A stretch of DNA of 64,000 bases from Pseudomonas putida W15Oct28 (GCF_000708715.2 NZ_JENB01000006.1:124001-188000); one strand, 5' to 3'; counted from the first letter of the stretch, positions 16,570-24,136 are shown. A program made the numbers and translations. Notes: generated by a model from the sequence alone, not told the origin.

Positions 16570-16687
16570 TTGTAGGAGCGGCCTTGTGTCGCGACGGGGT
16601 GCGCAGCAGCCCCAGATTTTCAGCTTCGCAGCGGAGATTGTCGGGGGCTGCTGCGCAGCCCATCGCGACACAAGGCCGCTCCTACAA
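16570..16687. repeat. REP pair (GCGGCCTTGTGTCGCG type)
   Basis: TTGTAGGAGCGGCCTTGTGT at the left and ACACAAGGCCGCTCCTACAA at the right: a perfect inverted repeat. In between are paired GTGCGCAGCAGCCCC / GGGGCTGCTGCGCAGCC arms. Confidence 0.92.
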
Positions 16688-16783
16688 GGGGACCGTGCCT
16701 ACCGCTCAGGTTTGCAATATTGTTCAATACGCTGTGACAGGCCCGGCAGCAGACTGCGGTTTTCCCGCAGAGCCGCCCCGCCC

Positions 16784-17398
16784 ATGCAACAGTTCCTGAT
16801 CATCGCCCTCGCCCACTTCCTCGCCCTGCTCTCACCTGGCCCGGACTTCTTCCTGGTCGCACGCAGCTCGATCAACAGCGGCTGGCGCATCGCCAGCGGC
16901 GCCTGCCTGGGCATTGCCCTGGCCAATGGCGCATTCATCGCCATGGCCTTCACCGGCCTGTCGGTGTTGCAGGAAGGCAGCCTGCTGTTCACCACCCTGC
17001 AACTGGCCGGCGCCAGCTACCTGCTGTACATCGGCGTGCTGTTCCTGCGCCATGCCGGGCAAACCAGCCTGCGCTCAGTCGCTGGCAACCAGCGGGTTCA
17101 AGGCTGGTGGCACAATCTGGGCATGGGCTTCTTGTCCGGCATCCTCAACCCCAAGAACGCACTCTTCTATGCCAGCCTGGCCAGCATGGTCGCCAGCGCC
17201 AGCACCGAGTGGAAATCGGCCTACGCCGTGTGGATGTTCAGCATCGTCCTGCTCTGGGACCTGCTGGTGGCCGTGGCCATCGGCAACCAGCGGGTACTGC
17301 GGCGCTTCGCTCGCAGCCTGCCGTGGCTGGAGCGGGCCTCAGGGGTCATGCTGGTGATATTGGCGGTGGCGTTGCTGCTACATCTGGCCCGGGGCTGA
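16784..17398 (+). CDS. LysE/RhtB-family translocator
   Basis: 204 residues with six predicted helices, N-terminal FLIIALAHFLALLSPGPDFFLV; SPGPDF is the diagnostic motif of the RhtB (threonine/homoserine efflux) branch. A second marker is GFLSGILNPKNALFYASL in the middle. It differs clearly from the other LysE-type protein in this window (14988-15611), so these are distinct paralogues. No regulator is adjacent. Its 3' end overlaps the convergent phosphatase gene by 53 bp, meaning the last 17 codons are coding on both strands. Confidence 0.88.
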   Translation: MQQFLIIALAHFLALLSPGPDFFLVARSSINSGWRIASGACLGIALANGAFIAMAFTGLSVLQEGSLLFTTLQLAGASYLLYIGVLFLRHAGQTSLRSVAGNQRVQGWWHNLGMGFLSGILNPKNALFYASLASMVASASTEWKSAYAVWMFSIVLLWDLLVAVAIGNQRVLRRFARSLPWLERASGVMLVILAVALLLHLARG

Positions 17399-18077
17399 CC
17401 AGTTGCAGGGTGCGCATGTCCATCAAGGTGAAATGGCCGCTAGCCCAGCCCCCCGTGTCCAGGTGCCAGACATTGCCCAGCAGCTTTGCCTCCAGCACCG
17501 GCGTGTGGCCGACCAGCAAGGCACGCAGGCCCTGCACCGGTTGGGTATCGCCTTCCTTCAGGCGTCGCCGCGACCACTGGCATACCTCGCGTACCTTAGG
17601 GTCGTCATCCAGCTCCAGCTCCAGCCAGGAACGCAGCACTGCCCAATCAGCAAACGGGCTGTCTGCATGCAGCAACCCGACCAGGCCGGCTGCGCTTTCC
17701 ACTTCGATGGCAATCGGCAATTGCTCGAAGCGCTCCACGAAGCGCAATTGCGCGCTCCGCGGCAGGTCCAGGAACCAGCTTCCACCCGCTGCGCGGTACA
17801 TGTCCAGGTCAAGCCGCCCCCCTCGCACGCGAGTGATCGCCAGCGCCTCATGGTTACCTTGCACCGCATGGAACCAAGGCCGCGCGAGCCACTCCAGCAC
17901 GGACTCGCTGTGCGGCCCCCGGTCGACCAGGTCACCCACACTGAACAGGCGGTCTACGGCCGGGTCGAACCCCACCGCCTCCAGGCACTGTTCCAGGCGC
18001 TGGAAGTGACCATGGATATCGCCCACCGCCAGGTCACGTCCCCGGATATTGGCGAGCAGCCGCCGAAACCGTCCCAT
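17346..18077 (-). CDS. PPP-family metallophosphoesterase (PrpA/PrpB or ApaH-like serine/threonine phosphatase)
   Basis: 243 residues. All signature blocks are present: GDIHGHFQRLE (residues near 17), GDLVDRGPHS, GNHE, the histidine motif GHTPV late in the chain, and a final LDTGGWASGHFTLMD strand. These bind the two active-site metals. Bacterial proteins of this size are PrpA/PrpB-type protein phosphatases or related to diadenosine tetraphosphatase. The start at 18077 follows AGAGGAAGA; an ATG 19 codons upstream lacks one. Divergent from the DUF3016 gene and convergent with the RhtB-type gene, which it overlaps. Confidence 0.88.
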   Translation of the reverse strand: MGRFRRLLANIRGRDLAVGDIHGHFQRLEQCLEAVGFDPAVDRLFSVGDLVDRGPHSESVLEWLARPWFHAVQGNHEALAITRVRGGRLDLDMYRAAGGSWFLDLPRSAQLRFVERFEQLPIAIEVESAAGLVGLLHADSPFADWAVLRSWLELELDDDPKVREVCQWSRRRLKEGDTQPVQGLRALLVGHTPVLEAKLLGNVWHLDTGGWASGHFTLMDMRTLQLVSPGPDVAATPPPISPA

Positions 18078-18152
18078 TACAATCTTCCTCTGCAGGTGCT
18101 GCCAGGGCGGGCGTAAAATGGAGACACCCCCCATCTACCCCGGAGGTGCATC

Positions 18153-18668
18153 ATGCGTACCGCCCTCGTGTGTGCCGTGCTCATGGCGCTGTCACTGAAC
18201 AGCATGGCACAAGGCGCCCCGGCCGCGCAGGTCGAGGTGCGTTTCGACCACCCGGAACAATTCCGCGACGCCAGCCTGAAAAGCCACGGTTATGAGCGTG
18301 GCGCCGACGACTATGTGATGAAATCCCTTACCCAGTACCTGCAAAAGCTCGGTCAGCGTTACCTGCAACCGGGCCAGCAACTGGTCATCGACATCCGCGA
18401 TATCGACCTGGCCGGGCGCTTCGAGCCCTGGCACAGCCAGGCCTACGATGTGCGCTTCATGCGCGAGATCACCTGGCCGACCATCGACCTCACCTACACC
18501 CTCAGCCAGCCGGGTAAACCCAACCAGCAGGCCGAGGAACGGGTCAGCGACAAGATGTACCTCAGCCGCCCCGGCCGGGTCGCCAGCAGCAGCGACCGCC
18601 TGTATGCCGAGAAGGCCATGCTCGACGACTGGTTCCGCCAGCGCTTCGCGACGCACCCGGCAACCTGA
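18153..18668 (+). CDS. DUF3016-family secreted protein
   Basis: 171 residues with a signal peptide ending near SMAQGAPA. The rest reads as a DUF3016 domain: an N-terminal VEVRFDHPEQFRDA strand, a middle IDIRDIDLAGRFEPW motif, and the C-terminal DRLYAEKAMLDDWFRQRF. Family members are periplasmic proteins of unknown function in gammaproteobacteria. GGAGG precedes the ATG. Possibly co-transcribed with the nitrilase-family gene 76 bp downstream, although a palindromic structure lies between them. Confidence 0.82.
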   Translation: MRTALVCAVLMALSLNSMAQGAPAAQVEVRFDHPEQFRDASLKSHGYERGADDYVMKSLTQYLQKLGQRYLQPGQQLVIDIRDIDLAGRFEPWHSQAYDVRFMREITWPTIDLTYTLSQPGKPNQQAEERVSDKMYLSRPGRVASSSDRLYAEKAMLDDWFRQRFATHPAT

Positions 18669-18679
18669 AAAAGGCTTCA

Positions 18680-18731
18680 CTGGTACAGGCGTTGGTGCCG
18701 AGAGTATGCTCGGCCTTTCAACCTGTACCAG
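18680..18731 (+). promoter_or_regulatory. Nested palindrome in the 5' region of the nitrilase-family gene
   Basis: A perfect 10-bp inverted repeat, CTGGTACAGG (18680-18689) and CCTGTACCAG (18722-18731), encloses a second hairpin GCCGAG (18697-18702) / CTCGGC (18709-18714) followed by CTTT. It begins 11 bp after the DUF3016 stop and ends at the GGGAAGGG ribosome binding site of the next gene. It could be a weak terminator of the first gene or an RNA element controlling the second. Confidence 0.5.
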
Positions 18732-18744
18732 GGAAGGGTATTTC

Positions 18745-19488
18745 ATGAAACTGTGCGCCGTGCAACTGGCGTCGCTCAAGGGCGATTTGCCAGGCAACCT
18801 CCAGCGTCATCTGGTCTGCATCGAGCAAGCCGCGGCGCTTGGCGCCGAACTGGTGGTGTTCCCCGAGCTGTCGCTGACCGGCTACGAGCCAAGCCTTGCG
18901 CGCCAGGCCGCCTTGCCGGTCCACTCCGCGCAACTGGGCCCGCTGCAGGCAGCCTGTGACCGCCTGGGTATCACCGCAGCCGTTGGCCTGCCGTTGCCGA
19001 CACCCGACGGTATTCGCATCGGCATGCCCATCTTCAGCCCCGGCGCACCGCGCCAGGCCTATGCCAAACGGCGCCTGCATGATGACGAGCTGCCCTATTT
19101 CACCCCAGGCGACCAGGCACTGCTGCTGCAGGTAGGCGACCATCGGGTGGCACCGGCGATCTGCTACGAATCAATGTTCATGGCCCACGCGGCCGCCGCC
19201 CGCGAGCACGGCGCCGACCTGTATCTGGTCAGCGTGGCGAAAACCGCCAAGGGCATCCGCGAGGGATACGCGCATTACCCGGAGGTGGCACGTGAACTGG
19301 GTATGCCGGTATTGATGGCCAACTGCGTGGGGCCTGCCGACACCTTCATCGGTGCCGGCGGTTCGGCAGCGTGGGACAGCCAGGGGCGCTTGCTGGCCAG
19401 CCTGGATGACCACAGTGAAGGGCTGATCATGCTGGACACTGGCAACGCCAGCGCAATCGCCCTACCCTTGGACCCACACCCGGCATGA
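18745..19488 (+). CDS. Carbon-nitrogen hydrolase (nitrilase superfamily amidase)
   Basis: 247 residues with the complete Glu-Lys-Cys triad: Glu41 in VFPELSLTGYEP, Lys108 in AYAKRRLHDDELPYF and Cys140 in VAPAICYESMF. Such proteins hydrolyse amides or carbamoyl compounds in the cytoplasm; the specific substrate is not evident. GGGAAGGG is eight bases upstream of the ATG. The stop overlaps the start of the following small membrane protein gene (ATGA at 19485-19488), indicating coupled translation. Confidence 0.88.
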   Translation: MKLCAVQLASLKGDLPGNLQRHLVCIEQAAALGAELVVFPELSLTGYEPSLARQAALPVHSAQLGPLQAACDRLGITAAVGLPLPTPDGIRIGMPIFSPGAPRQAYAKRRLHDDELPYFTPGDQALLLQVGDHRVAPAICYESMFMAHAAAAREHGADLYLVSVAKTAKGIREGYAHYPEVARELGMPVLMANCVGPADTFIGAGGSAAWDSQGRLLASLDDHSEGLIMLDTGNASAIALPLDPHPA

Positions 19489-19727
19489 TCTATCTGTTTC
19501 TGGCGTTGCTGAGTTACAGCTGCACCTATTACCTGGTCGGCTTGCTGATCCAGGGCCAGCTTGCCGATGTGGCCGAGGGTTTGCGCCATCGGCCCGATGC
19601 ACCGACACCCGGCGAATACCTGCGCGCGGTCAAGGCCCATGCCCGCCGGGCCCATCGGCAGTACACCCTGATGGCCGGCTCGGGGCTGGCGCTACTGGCC
19701 TGCCTGGTCGCCAGCTGGTTCAGCTGA
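19485..19727 (+). CDS. Small two-helix membrane protein of unknown function
   Basis: 80 residues. A hydrophobic helix at each end (IYLFLALLSYSCTYYLVGLLI and YTLMAGSGLALLACLVASWF) flanks a basic, polar middle of about 35 residues (RHRPDAPTPGEYLRAVKAHARRAHRQ). The ATG overlaps the stop of the nitrilase-family gene by four bases, which supports real translation and suggests the two act together. I recognise no family. Convergent with the MGMT gene, three bases apart. Confidence 0.7.
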   Translation: MIYLFLALLSYSCTYYLVGLLIQGQLADVAEGLRHRPDAPTPGEYLRAVKAHARRAHRQYTLMAGSGLALLACLVASWFS

Positions 19728-19730
19728 CGC

Positions 19731-20231
19731 CTACAGGTCCAGCGCCAGGCTTTGCCGGCCCTCCAGCGCCAGCAGGTACTGCTTGGCCGCCAGGCCACCG
19801 GCAAAGCCGGTGAGGCTGCCCGAAGCACCGATCACGCGGTGGCACGGGGCGATGATCGAGATCGGGTTGCGGCCATTGGCGGCGCCTACCGCTCGCACCG
19901 CGCTGGGGTTGCCGATCTGCCGGGCGATGTCGCCGTAGCTGCGGGTTTCACCAAAGGGTATCGCCAGCAGCGCGGCCCACACCTGGCGCTGGAACTCGGT
20001 ACCGGCAAAATCCAGCGCCAGCTCGAAGCGCTGGCGTTTGCCAGCGAAGTACTCGCCAAGCTGCCGCGCGGTGTCCAGTAACACCGGGCACCGGTCGTCA
20101 CGGTGCAAGGCACCGAGGCGCACGCGGTTTTCCCGTTCTTCTTCCCACAGTACGGCTGCCAGGCACTCGCCGCGGGCGACCAGGGTCAGGGTGCCGACGG
20201 GCGACTGCATTAGGGTGAATGCGCTGGACAT
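19731..20231 (-). CDS. ogt: Methylated-DNA-protein-cysteine S-methyltransferase (MGMT)
   Basis: 166 residues, the size of E. coli Ogt. The methyl-acceptor Cys130 is in the invariant IAPCHRVIG motif. The preceding FQRQVWAALLAIPFGETRSYGDIA is the helix-turn-helix of the DNA-binding domain, and AVRAVGAANGRNPI contains the Arg finger. It repairs O6-alkylguanine and O4-alkylthymine stoichiometrically. The ATG at 20231 follows AGGAACC; in-frame extension upstream is not supported by the family. Not linked to an Ada-type regulator here. Confidence 0.93.
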   Translation of the reverse strand: MSSAFTLMQSPVGTLTLVARGECLAAVLWEEERENRVRLGALHRDDRCPVLLDTARQLGEYFAGKRQRFELALDFAGTEFQRQVWAALLAIPFGETRSYGDIARQIGNPSAVRAVGAANGRNPISIIAPCHRVIGASGSLTGFAGGLAAKQYLLALEGRQSLALDL

Positions 20232-20303
20232 GAGCGGGTTCCTGCCTGTTTGCGTTCGGGGCACTGTACGCATCCACAGCCCAGCACGCACCCGCTTTCT
20301 TGC

Positions 20304-21104
20304 TCAGGTAATTGCACAACCGGCAATCCGGCGCGCTTCCCTGAGGTTGACCTTGGGAATCAGCTCGGCCGGAATGCGCGAGATCGGCGACAGGTTGTAA
20401 ACATGGAAGTGCTCGTTCACCACCTCCCTGGCCATCAGCGTCAACGACGGCAGGATGCGGCTGTCCCAGTGCTGGTCGAGCCCACACGGCGAACACTGCC
20501 CCTGGCCGTTCTCATAGAAGCGCCCGACGCTCTGATCCAGGTCTACCCCTACCAGCAACACTTCTTCAAAGCCCAGGTGATAGGCCAGCTGCAAGGCCAC
20601 ATAGGCCACTGTGCGGGCATCGAAGAAACCATGGGCCAAGTCTTTGCTGAAGGCAATCGAGCGGCTGCGCTTGCTCCACAGTGCACGGTTGCACACGCAA
20701 CTGTCACCATGGCCACGCAAACCGTCAAGCAGGCCTGGCGTGTCGGCTTTGTGCAAGCCATAACACTCCGTGCCGGCTGGCACATCGGCACCGGCATATT
20801 GCTCGGGCCAGAGCGCCAGGCGCTCGCTGTCGCGCAAGGCAGTGGCGAACAAGGCCGGCTGTTGCTGGCCAAAGCTTTTGTCGGTGCACACGTAGAAGAA
20901 GGGTTTGATGCCGTGTTCGGCGGTCATCGCGACCGAGCCGTTCATGGCGATGATGGGCAAATGCGCGAAATCACCAAGCGGAAAATGCTTGGCAGACGCG
21001 CCGGAGGCAAGGATCACCACGGGGCCCTGTTGGGTGTTGCGACACGCCTCGAAACTGGAGAACGCCCCGCGTTCAGCGCTTGGCTGCGACGGAAGTGTGT
21101 TCAT
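20304..21104 (-). CDS. Putative MptE/DUF115-like or sialyltransferase-like glycan protein
   Basis: 266 residues, soluble, no signal peptide. The N-terminal nucleotide-binding-like motif GPVVILASGASAKHFPLGDF followed by IIAMNGSVAMTAEHGIKPFFYVCTDKSF resembles the first beta-alpha units of 6-hydroxymethylpterin pyrophosphokinase MptE-like and CST-type glycosyltransferase-like proteins. A later YVALQLAYHLGFEEVLLVGVDLDQ supports that fold. Similar genes in pseudomonads are often called lipopolysaccharide core biosynthesis proteins. Start choice is uncertain: ATG at 21104 (used), ATG at 21113 or GTG at 21137 in the same frame. No LPS genes lie nearby, so function stays open. Confidence 0.55.
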   Translation of the reverse strand: MNTLPSQPSAERGAFSSFEACRNTQQGPVVILASGASAKHFPLGDFAHLPIIAMNGSVAMTAEHGIKPFFYVCTDKSFGQQQPALFATALRDSERLALWPEQYAGADVPAGTECYGLHKADTPGLLDGLRGHGDSCVCNRALWSKRSRSIAFSKDLAHGFFDARTVAYVALQLAYHLGFEEVLLVGVDLDQSVGRFYENGQGQCSPCGLDQHWDSRILPSLTLMAREVVNEHFHVYNLSPISRIPAELIPKVNLREARRIAGCAIT

Positions 21105-21471
21105 CAATGGCATCTTTAACTGGACAGTACAAACCACAATACTGATCCGTGTATATGCCGTGGCCGCTTTTACCTAACTTTACCTACCTGAACTTAATCG
21201 CCCGCCATGTCCCTGAGTGGCGGGTTACGAGGGGCTGCACAGCGCTCAAACGGTACATGTTCAATGCCGCCTGGTCCGGCTGACGCCGTCACAGCAGACC
21301 ACCTGAGCCCAGGCTTGTTCCCCCACTGTGGATCAGGAATACCGATTAACGCCCACGAGGTGACAAACGGGCCACCGGCGCTTGATCAAACGCGGTTTTA
21401 TTCATGAGCCAGCTTGATGCTTATCACTGGCGAGACTAATACTTAGGTCTCTGCCTGGGGAGGCACGAAAC
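21105..21471. other. Intergenic region between two divergent genes
   Basis: About 365 bp. The right end holds a good sigma-70 promoter (21414-21442) for the small gene that follows. The remainder has no ORF with a ribosome binding site, no REP and no terminator. It is less GC-rich than its surroundings near 21120-21190, consistent with a divergent promoter for the minus-strand gene. Confidence 0.5.
21414..21442 (+). promoter_or_regulatory. Sigma-70 promoter
   Basis: TTGATG (21414-21419), a 17-base spacer and TAATAC (21437-21442). Ideal spacing and close matches to both hexamers; it reads into the 68-residue gene at 21472. Confidence 0.6.
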
Positions 21472-21678
21472 ATGCAAACAAGATTCGTTATCGTTCCCGC
21501 AGTGCCTATCGAAAAGGATTCGTTCCGCGTAGGCAGCCGCTACTACGCCGCTACCGTGTGCGGTGGGTTCGACATTTACGACAACCAGGCGAAGGAGCGG
21601 CTCAAGCCGAGCTACCCAAGCAGGACCGATGCGCAGGTGCAGTGCGAACAGTTGAACAAGCGAAGTGAAGTGGGGTGA
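21472..21678 (+). CDS. Conserved-looking small hypothetical protein (68 aa)
   Basis: 68 residues without signal peptide or membrane helix. The central part, SFRVGSRYYAATVCGGFDIYDN, looks like a small beta-structured domain, and the end is charged (AKERLKPSYPSRTDAQVQCEQLNKR). It has both a strong promoter (TTGATG-17-TAATAC) and GGGGAGG ten bases before the ATG, so expression is well supported. I recognise no family; the sequence style is that of short stress-related hypothetical proteins of Pseudomonas. Convergent with ilvA. Confidence 0.7.
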   Translation: MQTRFVIVPAVPIEKDSFRVGSRYYAATVCGGFDIYDNQAKERLKPSYPSRTDAQVQCEQLNKRSEVG

Positions 21679-21708
21679 TCGTGGGCGCTCCAAATACAGG
21701 CGCCCGCG

Positions 21709-21750
21709 CGATCCCTGCAGGAGCAGCGAGGGGCCGCACAGCGGCCCCCG
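21709..21750. repeat. Degenerate REP / hairpin between convergent genes
   Basis: CCCTGCAGGAGCAGCGAGGG resembles a decayed REP start, followed by a perfect GGGGCCGC-ACA-GCGGCCCC hairpin (21730-21748). There is no T-run on either strand. It may serve as a transcription stop for either convergent gene. Confidence 0.5.
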
Positions 21751-21773
21751 GTGTCGATTCAGATTATTAACTG

Positions 21774-23333
21774 TCAGCCCAGGAACAGCTTGTACGCCGG
21801 GTTGTCAGTCTCATCCCAATACCGATACCCCATCTCGTCCAGCGCCAACGGCAAGCCCGCCAACTCATCCCCCGGCACCTCCAGCGCGGCAAACACCCGA
21901 GCCTCCGCCGCACCGTGGTTGCGGTAATGGAACAGGCTGATGTTCCAGCGCTTGCCCAACCGTTCCAGGAAGCCCAGCAATGCCCCTGGGCGCTCGGGGA
22001 ACTCGAAGCGCAGCACCCGCTCATCAGCACCCGGCGCAGCGTGGCCACCCACGGTATGGCGCACATGCAGTTTGGCCAGCTCGTTGTCGGTCAGGTCCAG
22101 CACGCTGTAACCCTGCTCGCGCAGGTTGGCCAGCAACTGGTCACGCGGGTCGTGCACAGGGTGAGTCTGCACCCCGACGAACAGTCGCGCTTCCTTGCCC
22201 GGGTAATAGCGGTAGTTGAATTCGGTGATCTGCCGCTTGCCCAGCGCCTGGCAGAAGGCGCGGAAGCTGCCCGGCTGCTCGGGGATGGTCACGGCGATGA
22301 TCGCCTCGCGCTGCTCGCCCAGTTCGGCTCGCTCGGCCACATGGCGCAGTCGGTCAAAATTGACGTTTGCCCCGGAATCAATGGCTACCAGGGTCTGCCC
22401 CTGCACGCCATCGCGTGCCACGTACTTCTTGATCCCGGCCACGGCCAGGGCACCGGACGGCTCGGTGATAGAGCGGGTATCGTCGTAGATGTCCTTGATC
22501 GCCGCGCACAGCTCGTCACTGCTGACGGTCACCACTTCATCGACAAAATGCCGGCACAGCTCGAAACAGTGGGCGCCGATCTGCGCCACCGCCACACCGT
22601 CGGCGAAGGTGCCGACCTGGGGCAGGATCACCCGCTCACCGGCAGCCATGGCGGCCTGCAGGCAGTTGGAGTCCTCCGGTTCGACGCCGATCACCTTCAC
22701 CTCGGGGCGCAGGTACTTCACGTACGCGGCGATGCCGGCGATCAGCCCGCCGCCGCCCACCGGTACGAAGATAGCGTCCAGCGCGCCCGGGCGCTGACGC
22801 AGGATTTCCATGGCCACGGTGCCCTGCCCGGCGATCACGTCCGGGTCATCGAACGGCGGTACAAAGGTGGCGCCTTCGCTGTCTGCCAGCTTCAGCGCGT
22901 GGGCCAGGGCATGCGGGAAGCTCTCACCGTGCAGCACCACATGCCCGCCGCGCGAACGCACCCCTTCCACCTTCAGTGACGGCGTGGTGGTCGGCATGAC
23001 GATGGTGGCCTTCAGGCCCAGGTGTGACGCCGCCAGGGCCACGCCCTGGGCATGGTTGCCCGCCGAGGCGGTGATCACCCCACGCTCGCGTTGCACAGCA
23101 CTCAGGCGTGACAGACGGGTATAGGCGCCGCGGATCTTGAACGAGAAGGTGGGCTGCAGGTCTTCGCGCTTGAGCAACACCTGGTTACCCAGGCTGGCCG
23201 ACAGTGCAGGCGCGGCTTGCAGCGGCGTTTCGATGGCCAGGTCGTACACCGGCGCGGCCAGAATGCGCCGCACCTGCTCCGACAGCAGTTGCTGGGGGGT
23301 GACGGTGGTACGAGGGACGCTGAAGCTGGTCAT
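21774..23333 (-). CDS. ilvA: Threonine ammonia-lyase, biosynthetic (IlvA)
   Basis: Converts threonine to 2-oxobutanoate, the first step of isoleucine synthesis, in the cytoplasm. 519 residues, close to E. coli IlvA (514). The catalytic half has the PLP lysine (Lys66) in TFSFKIRGAY, the Asn loop SAGNHAQGVAL, and the phosphate-binding VPVGGGGLIAG. The C-terminal third (from about 335) carries two ACT-like subdomains (VTIPEQPGSFRAFCQALGKR and LRFEFPERPGALLGFLERLG), the site of isoleucine feedback inhibition. AAGGAG precedes the ATG. It is preceded by an Ile-rich leader peptide and terminator, which regulate it by attenuation. Confidence 0.96.
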   Translation of the reverse strand: MTSFSVPRTTVTPQQLLSEQVRRILAAPVYDLAIETPLQAAPALSASLGNQVLLKREDLQPTFSFKIRGAYTRLSRLSAVQRERGVITASAGNHAQGVALAASHLGLKATIVMPTTTPSLKVEGVRSRGGHVVLHGESFPHALAHALKLADSEGATFVPPFDDPDVIAGQGTVAMEILRQRPGALDAIFVPVGGGGLIAGIAAYVKYLRPEVKVIGVEPEDSNCLQAAMAAGERVILPQVGTFADGVAVAQIGAHCFELCRHFVDEVVTVSSDELCAAIKDIYDDTRSITEPSGALAVAGIKKYVARDGVQGQTLVAIDSGANVNFDRLRHVAERAELGEQREAIIAVTIPEQPGSFRAFCQALGKRQITEFNYRYYPGKEARLFVGVQTHPVHDPRDQLLANLREQGYSVLDLTDNELAKLHVRHTVGGHAAPGADERVLRFEFPERPGALLGFLERLGKRWNISLFHYRNHGAAEARVFAALEVPGDELAGLPLALDEMGYRYWDETDNPAYKLFLG

Positions 23334-23376
23334 CGATGACTCCTTGGCTTTTTTATGTTGCCCAGGAGTCAGAGAG

Positions 23377-23401
23377 AAAAAACCCGCCTCCAGGGCGGGT
23401 T
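23377..23401 (-). terminator. Attenuator terminator of ilvA
   Basis: On the minus strand: AACCCGCC-CTGGA-GGCGGGTT followed by TTTT. Stem arms at 23394-23401 and 23381-23388. It lies between the leader peptide and ilvA. Confidence 0.92.
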
Positions 23402-23479
23402 AGGTGCACGTACGCGCTAGCCCGCCAAGCTGATAATGGCGGTAATAATAATGGCGTTCACATGCGGGAATGTATTCAT
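23381..23479 (-). promoter_or_regulatory. ilvA transcription attenuator (segments 1-4)
   Basis: Four complementary segments are visible on the minus strand: segment 1 CCGCC (23438-23442), inside the leader codons; segment 2 GGCGGG (23421-23426); segment 3 CCCGCC (23394-23399); segment 4 GGCGGG (23383-23388). 1:2 and 3:4 give pause hairpin plus terminator; 2:3 gives the antiterminator. Ribosome stalling at the Ile codons masks segment 1 and favours 2:3, switching ilvA on when Ile-tRNA is scarce. Confidence 0.85.
23417..23479 (-). CDS. ilvA leader peptide (20 aa)
   Basis: The peptide MNTFPHVNAIIITAIISLAG contains five Ile, two Thr, one Val and one Leu, with three consecutive ATT codons and then ATT-ATC. 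Its position directly before the 1-2-3-4 segment array and the ilvA terminator identifies it as the control peptide of the attenuator. The upstream TTCCTACCCC is a poor Shine-Dalgarno, but leader peptides often have weak ones. Isoleucine is the pathway end product, and threonine the substrate. Confidence 0.85.
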   Translation of the reverse strand: MNTFPHVNAIIITAIISLAG

Positions 23480-23513
23480 GGGGTAGGAACTTAGCCGTTA
23501 GTGCGGCACAAAG

Positions 23514-23945
23514 TCAACACTTGGCCTGCTGCGCCGAAAGCGGCACATCGAACACCTTGTCGAACCCCCACTGGAAGGCAAAGGCGTAAACAAAGAAGAA
23601 CACGAACAACGCCAGGTTGGTCAGCAGTGCCGCCCACAGGCTCACATCCAGCCAGTACGCCACCAGTGGCAGCAAGATCACCACCAGCCCGCCCTCGAAG
23701 CCCAAGGCATGCAGCAAGCGCCGCAGGAAGGTGCGCTCACGTTTGTGCTGGCGTGCTTCCCAGCGCTCGAACACCCAGTTGTAGCCCATGTTCCAGCTCA
23801 TCGCGATGCCCGACATCAGCACCGACAAGATGGCCGACTGCGCCATGCCGGCGCCAAACGCCAGCTCTAGCACAGGCGCCACGCAGGCGACGGCGATGGC
23901 TTCGTAAAGAATGGCCTGGACGATCTTGCGGGCCTTGCCTTGCAT
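23514..23945 (-). CDS. PACE-family efflux protein (AceI-like, two BTP domains)
   Basis: 143 residues, four hydrophobic helices in two tandem 'bacterial transmembrane pair' repeats. First repeat: KIVQAILYEAIAVACVAPVLELAFG then SGIAMSWNMGYNWVFERWE. Second: RLLHALGFEGGLVVILLPLVAYWL then TNLALFVFFFVYAFAFQWGFDKVFD. The N-terminal Glu in the first helix (YEAIAV) corresponds to the proton-coupling Glu15 of Acinetobacter AceI. PACE proteins export chlorhexidine, acriflavine and short diamines such as putrescine and cadaverine. The ATG at 23945 follows AGGGAA. No adjacent LysR regulator, unlike some family members. Divergent from nfrB. Confidence 0.88.
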   Translation of the reverse strand: MQGKARKIVQAILYEAIAVACVAPVLELAFGAGMAQSAILSVLMSGIAMSWNMGYNWVFERWEARQHKRERTFLRRLLHALGFEGGLVVILLPLVAYWLDVSLWAALLTNLALFVFFFVYAFAFQWGFDKVFDVPLSAQQAKC

Positions 23946-24136
23946 GTTCAGTTCCCTGGGTAGACGACCCGTAAAGCTACAATATGTCGCACACAAGAAA
24001 AAGCCGAAATTTGGACAACGGCGCGTTCGGCTGCTTGTATCTATCCCGTACAAACAGCGACATCTCGTACAACTTGGTCGAGGGAACCGAGCGAGGATAA
24101 GACGATGCTCCACTGCCCCCTGCCGGTGACTGCTGC

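Noticed and set aside
21207..21407. Possible 66-residue gene in the gap upstream of the 68-residue gene
   Set aside because: No ribosome binding site, unlikely composition (many Pro/Gly/Arg), and it overlaps the region needed for promoters.
23381..23401. Hairpin read as a plain terminator of a gene upstream of ilvA
   Set aside because: The Ile-rich leader and the competing segment 2:3 pairing make it an attenuator of ilvA; the flanking PACE gene is further upstream and ends at 23514.
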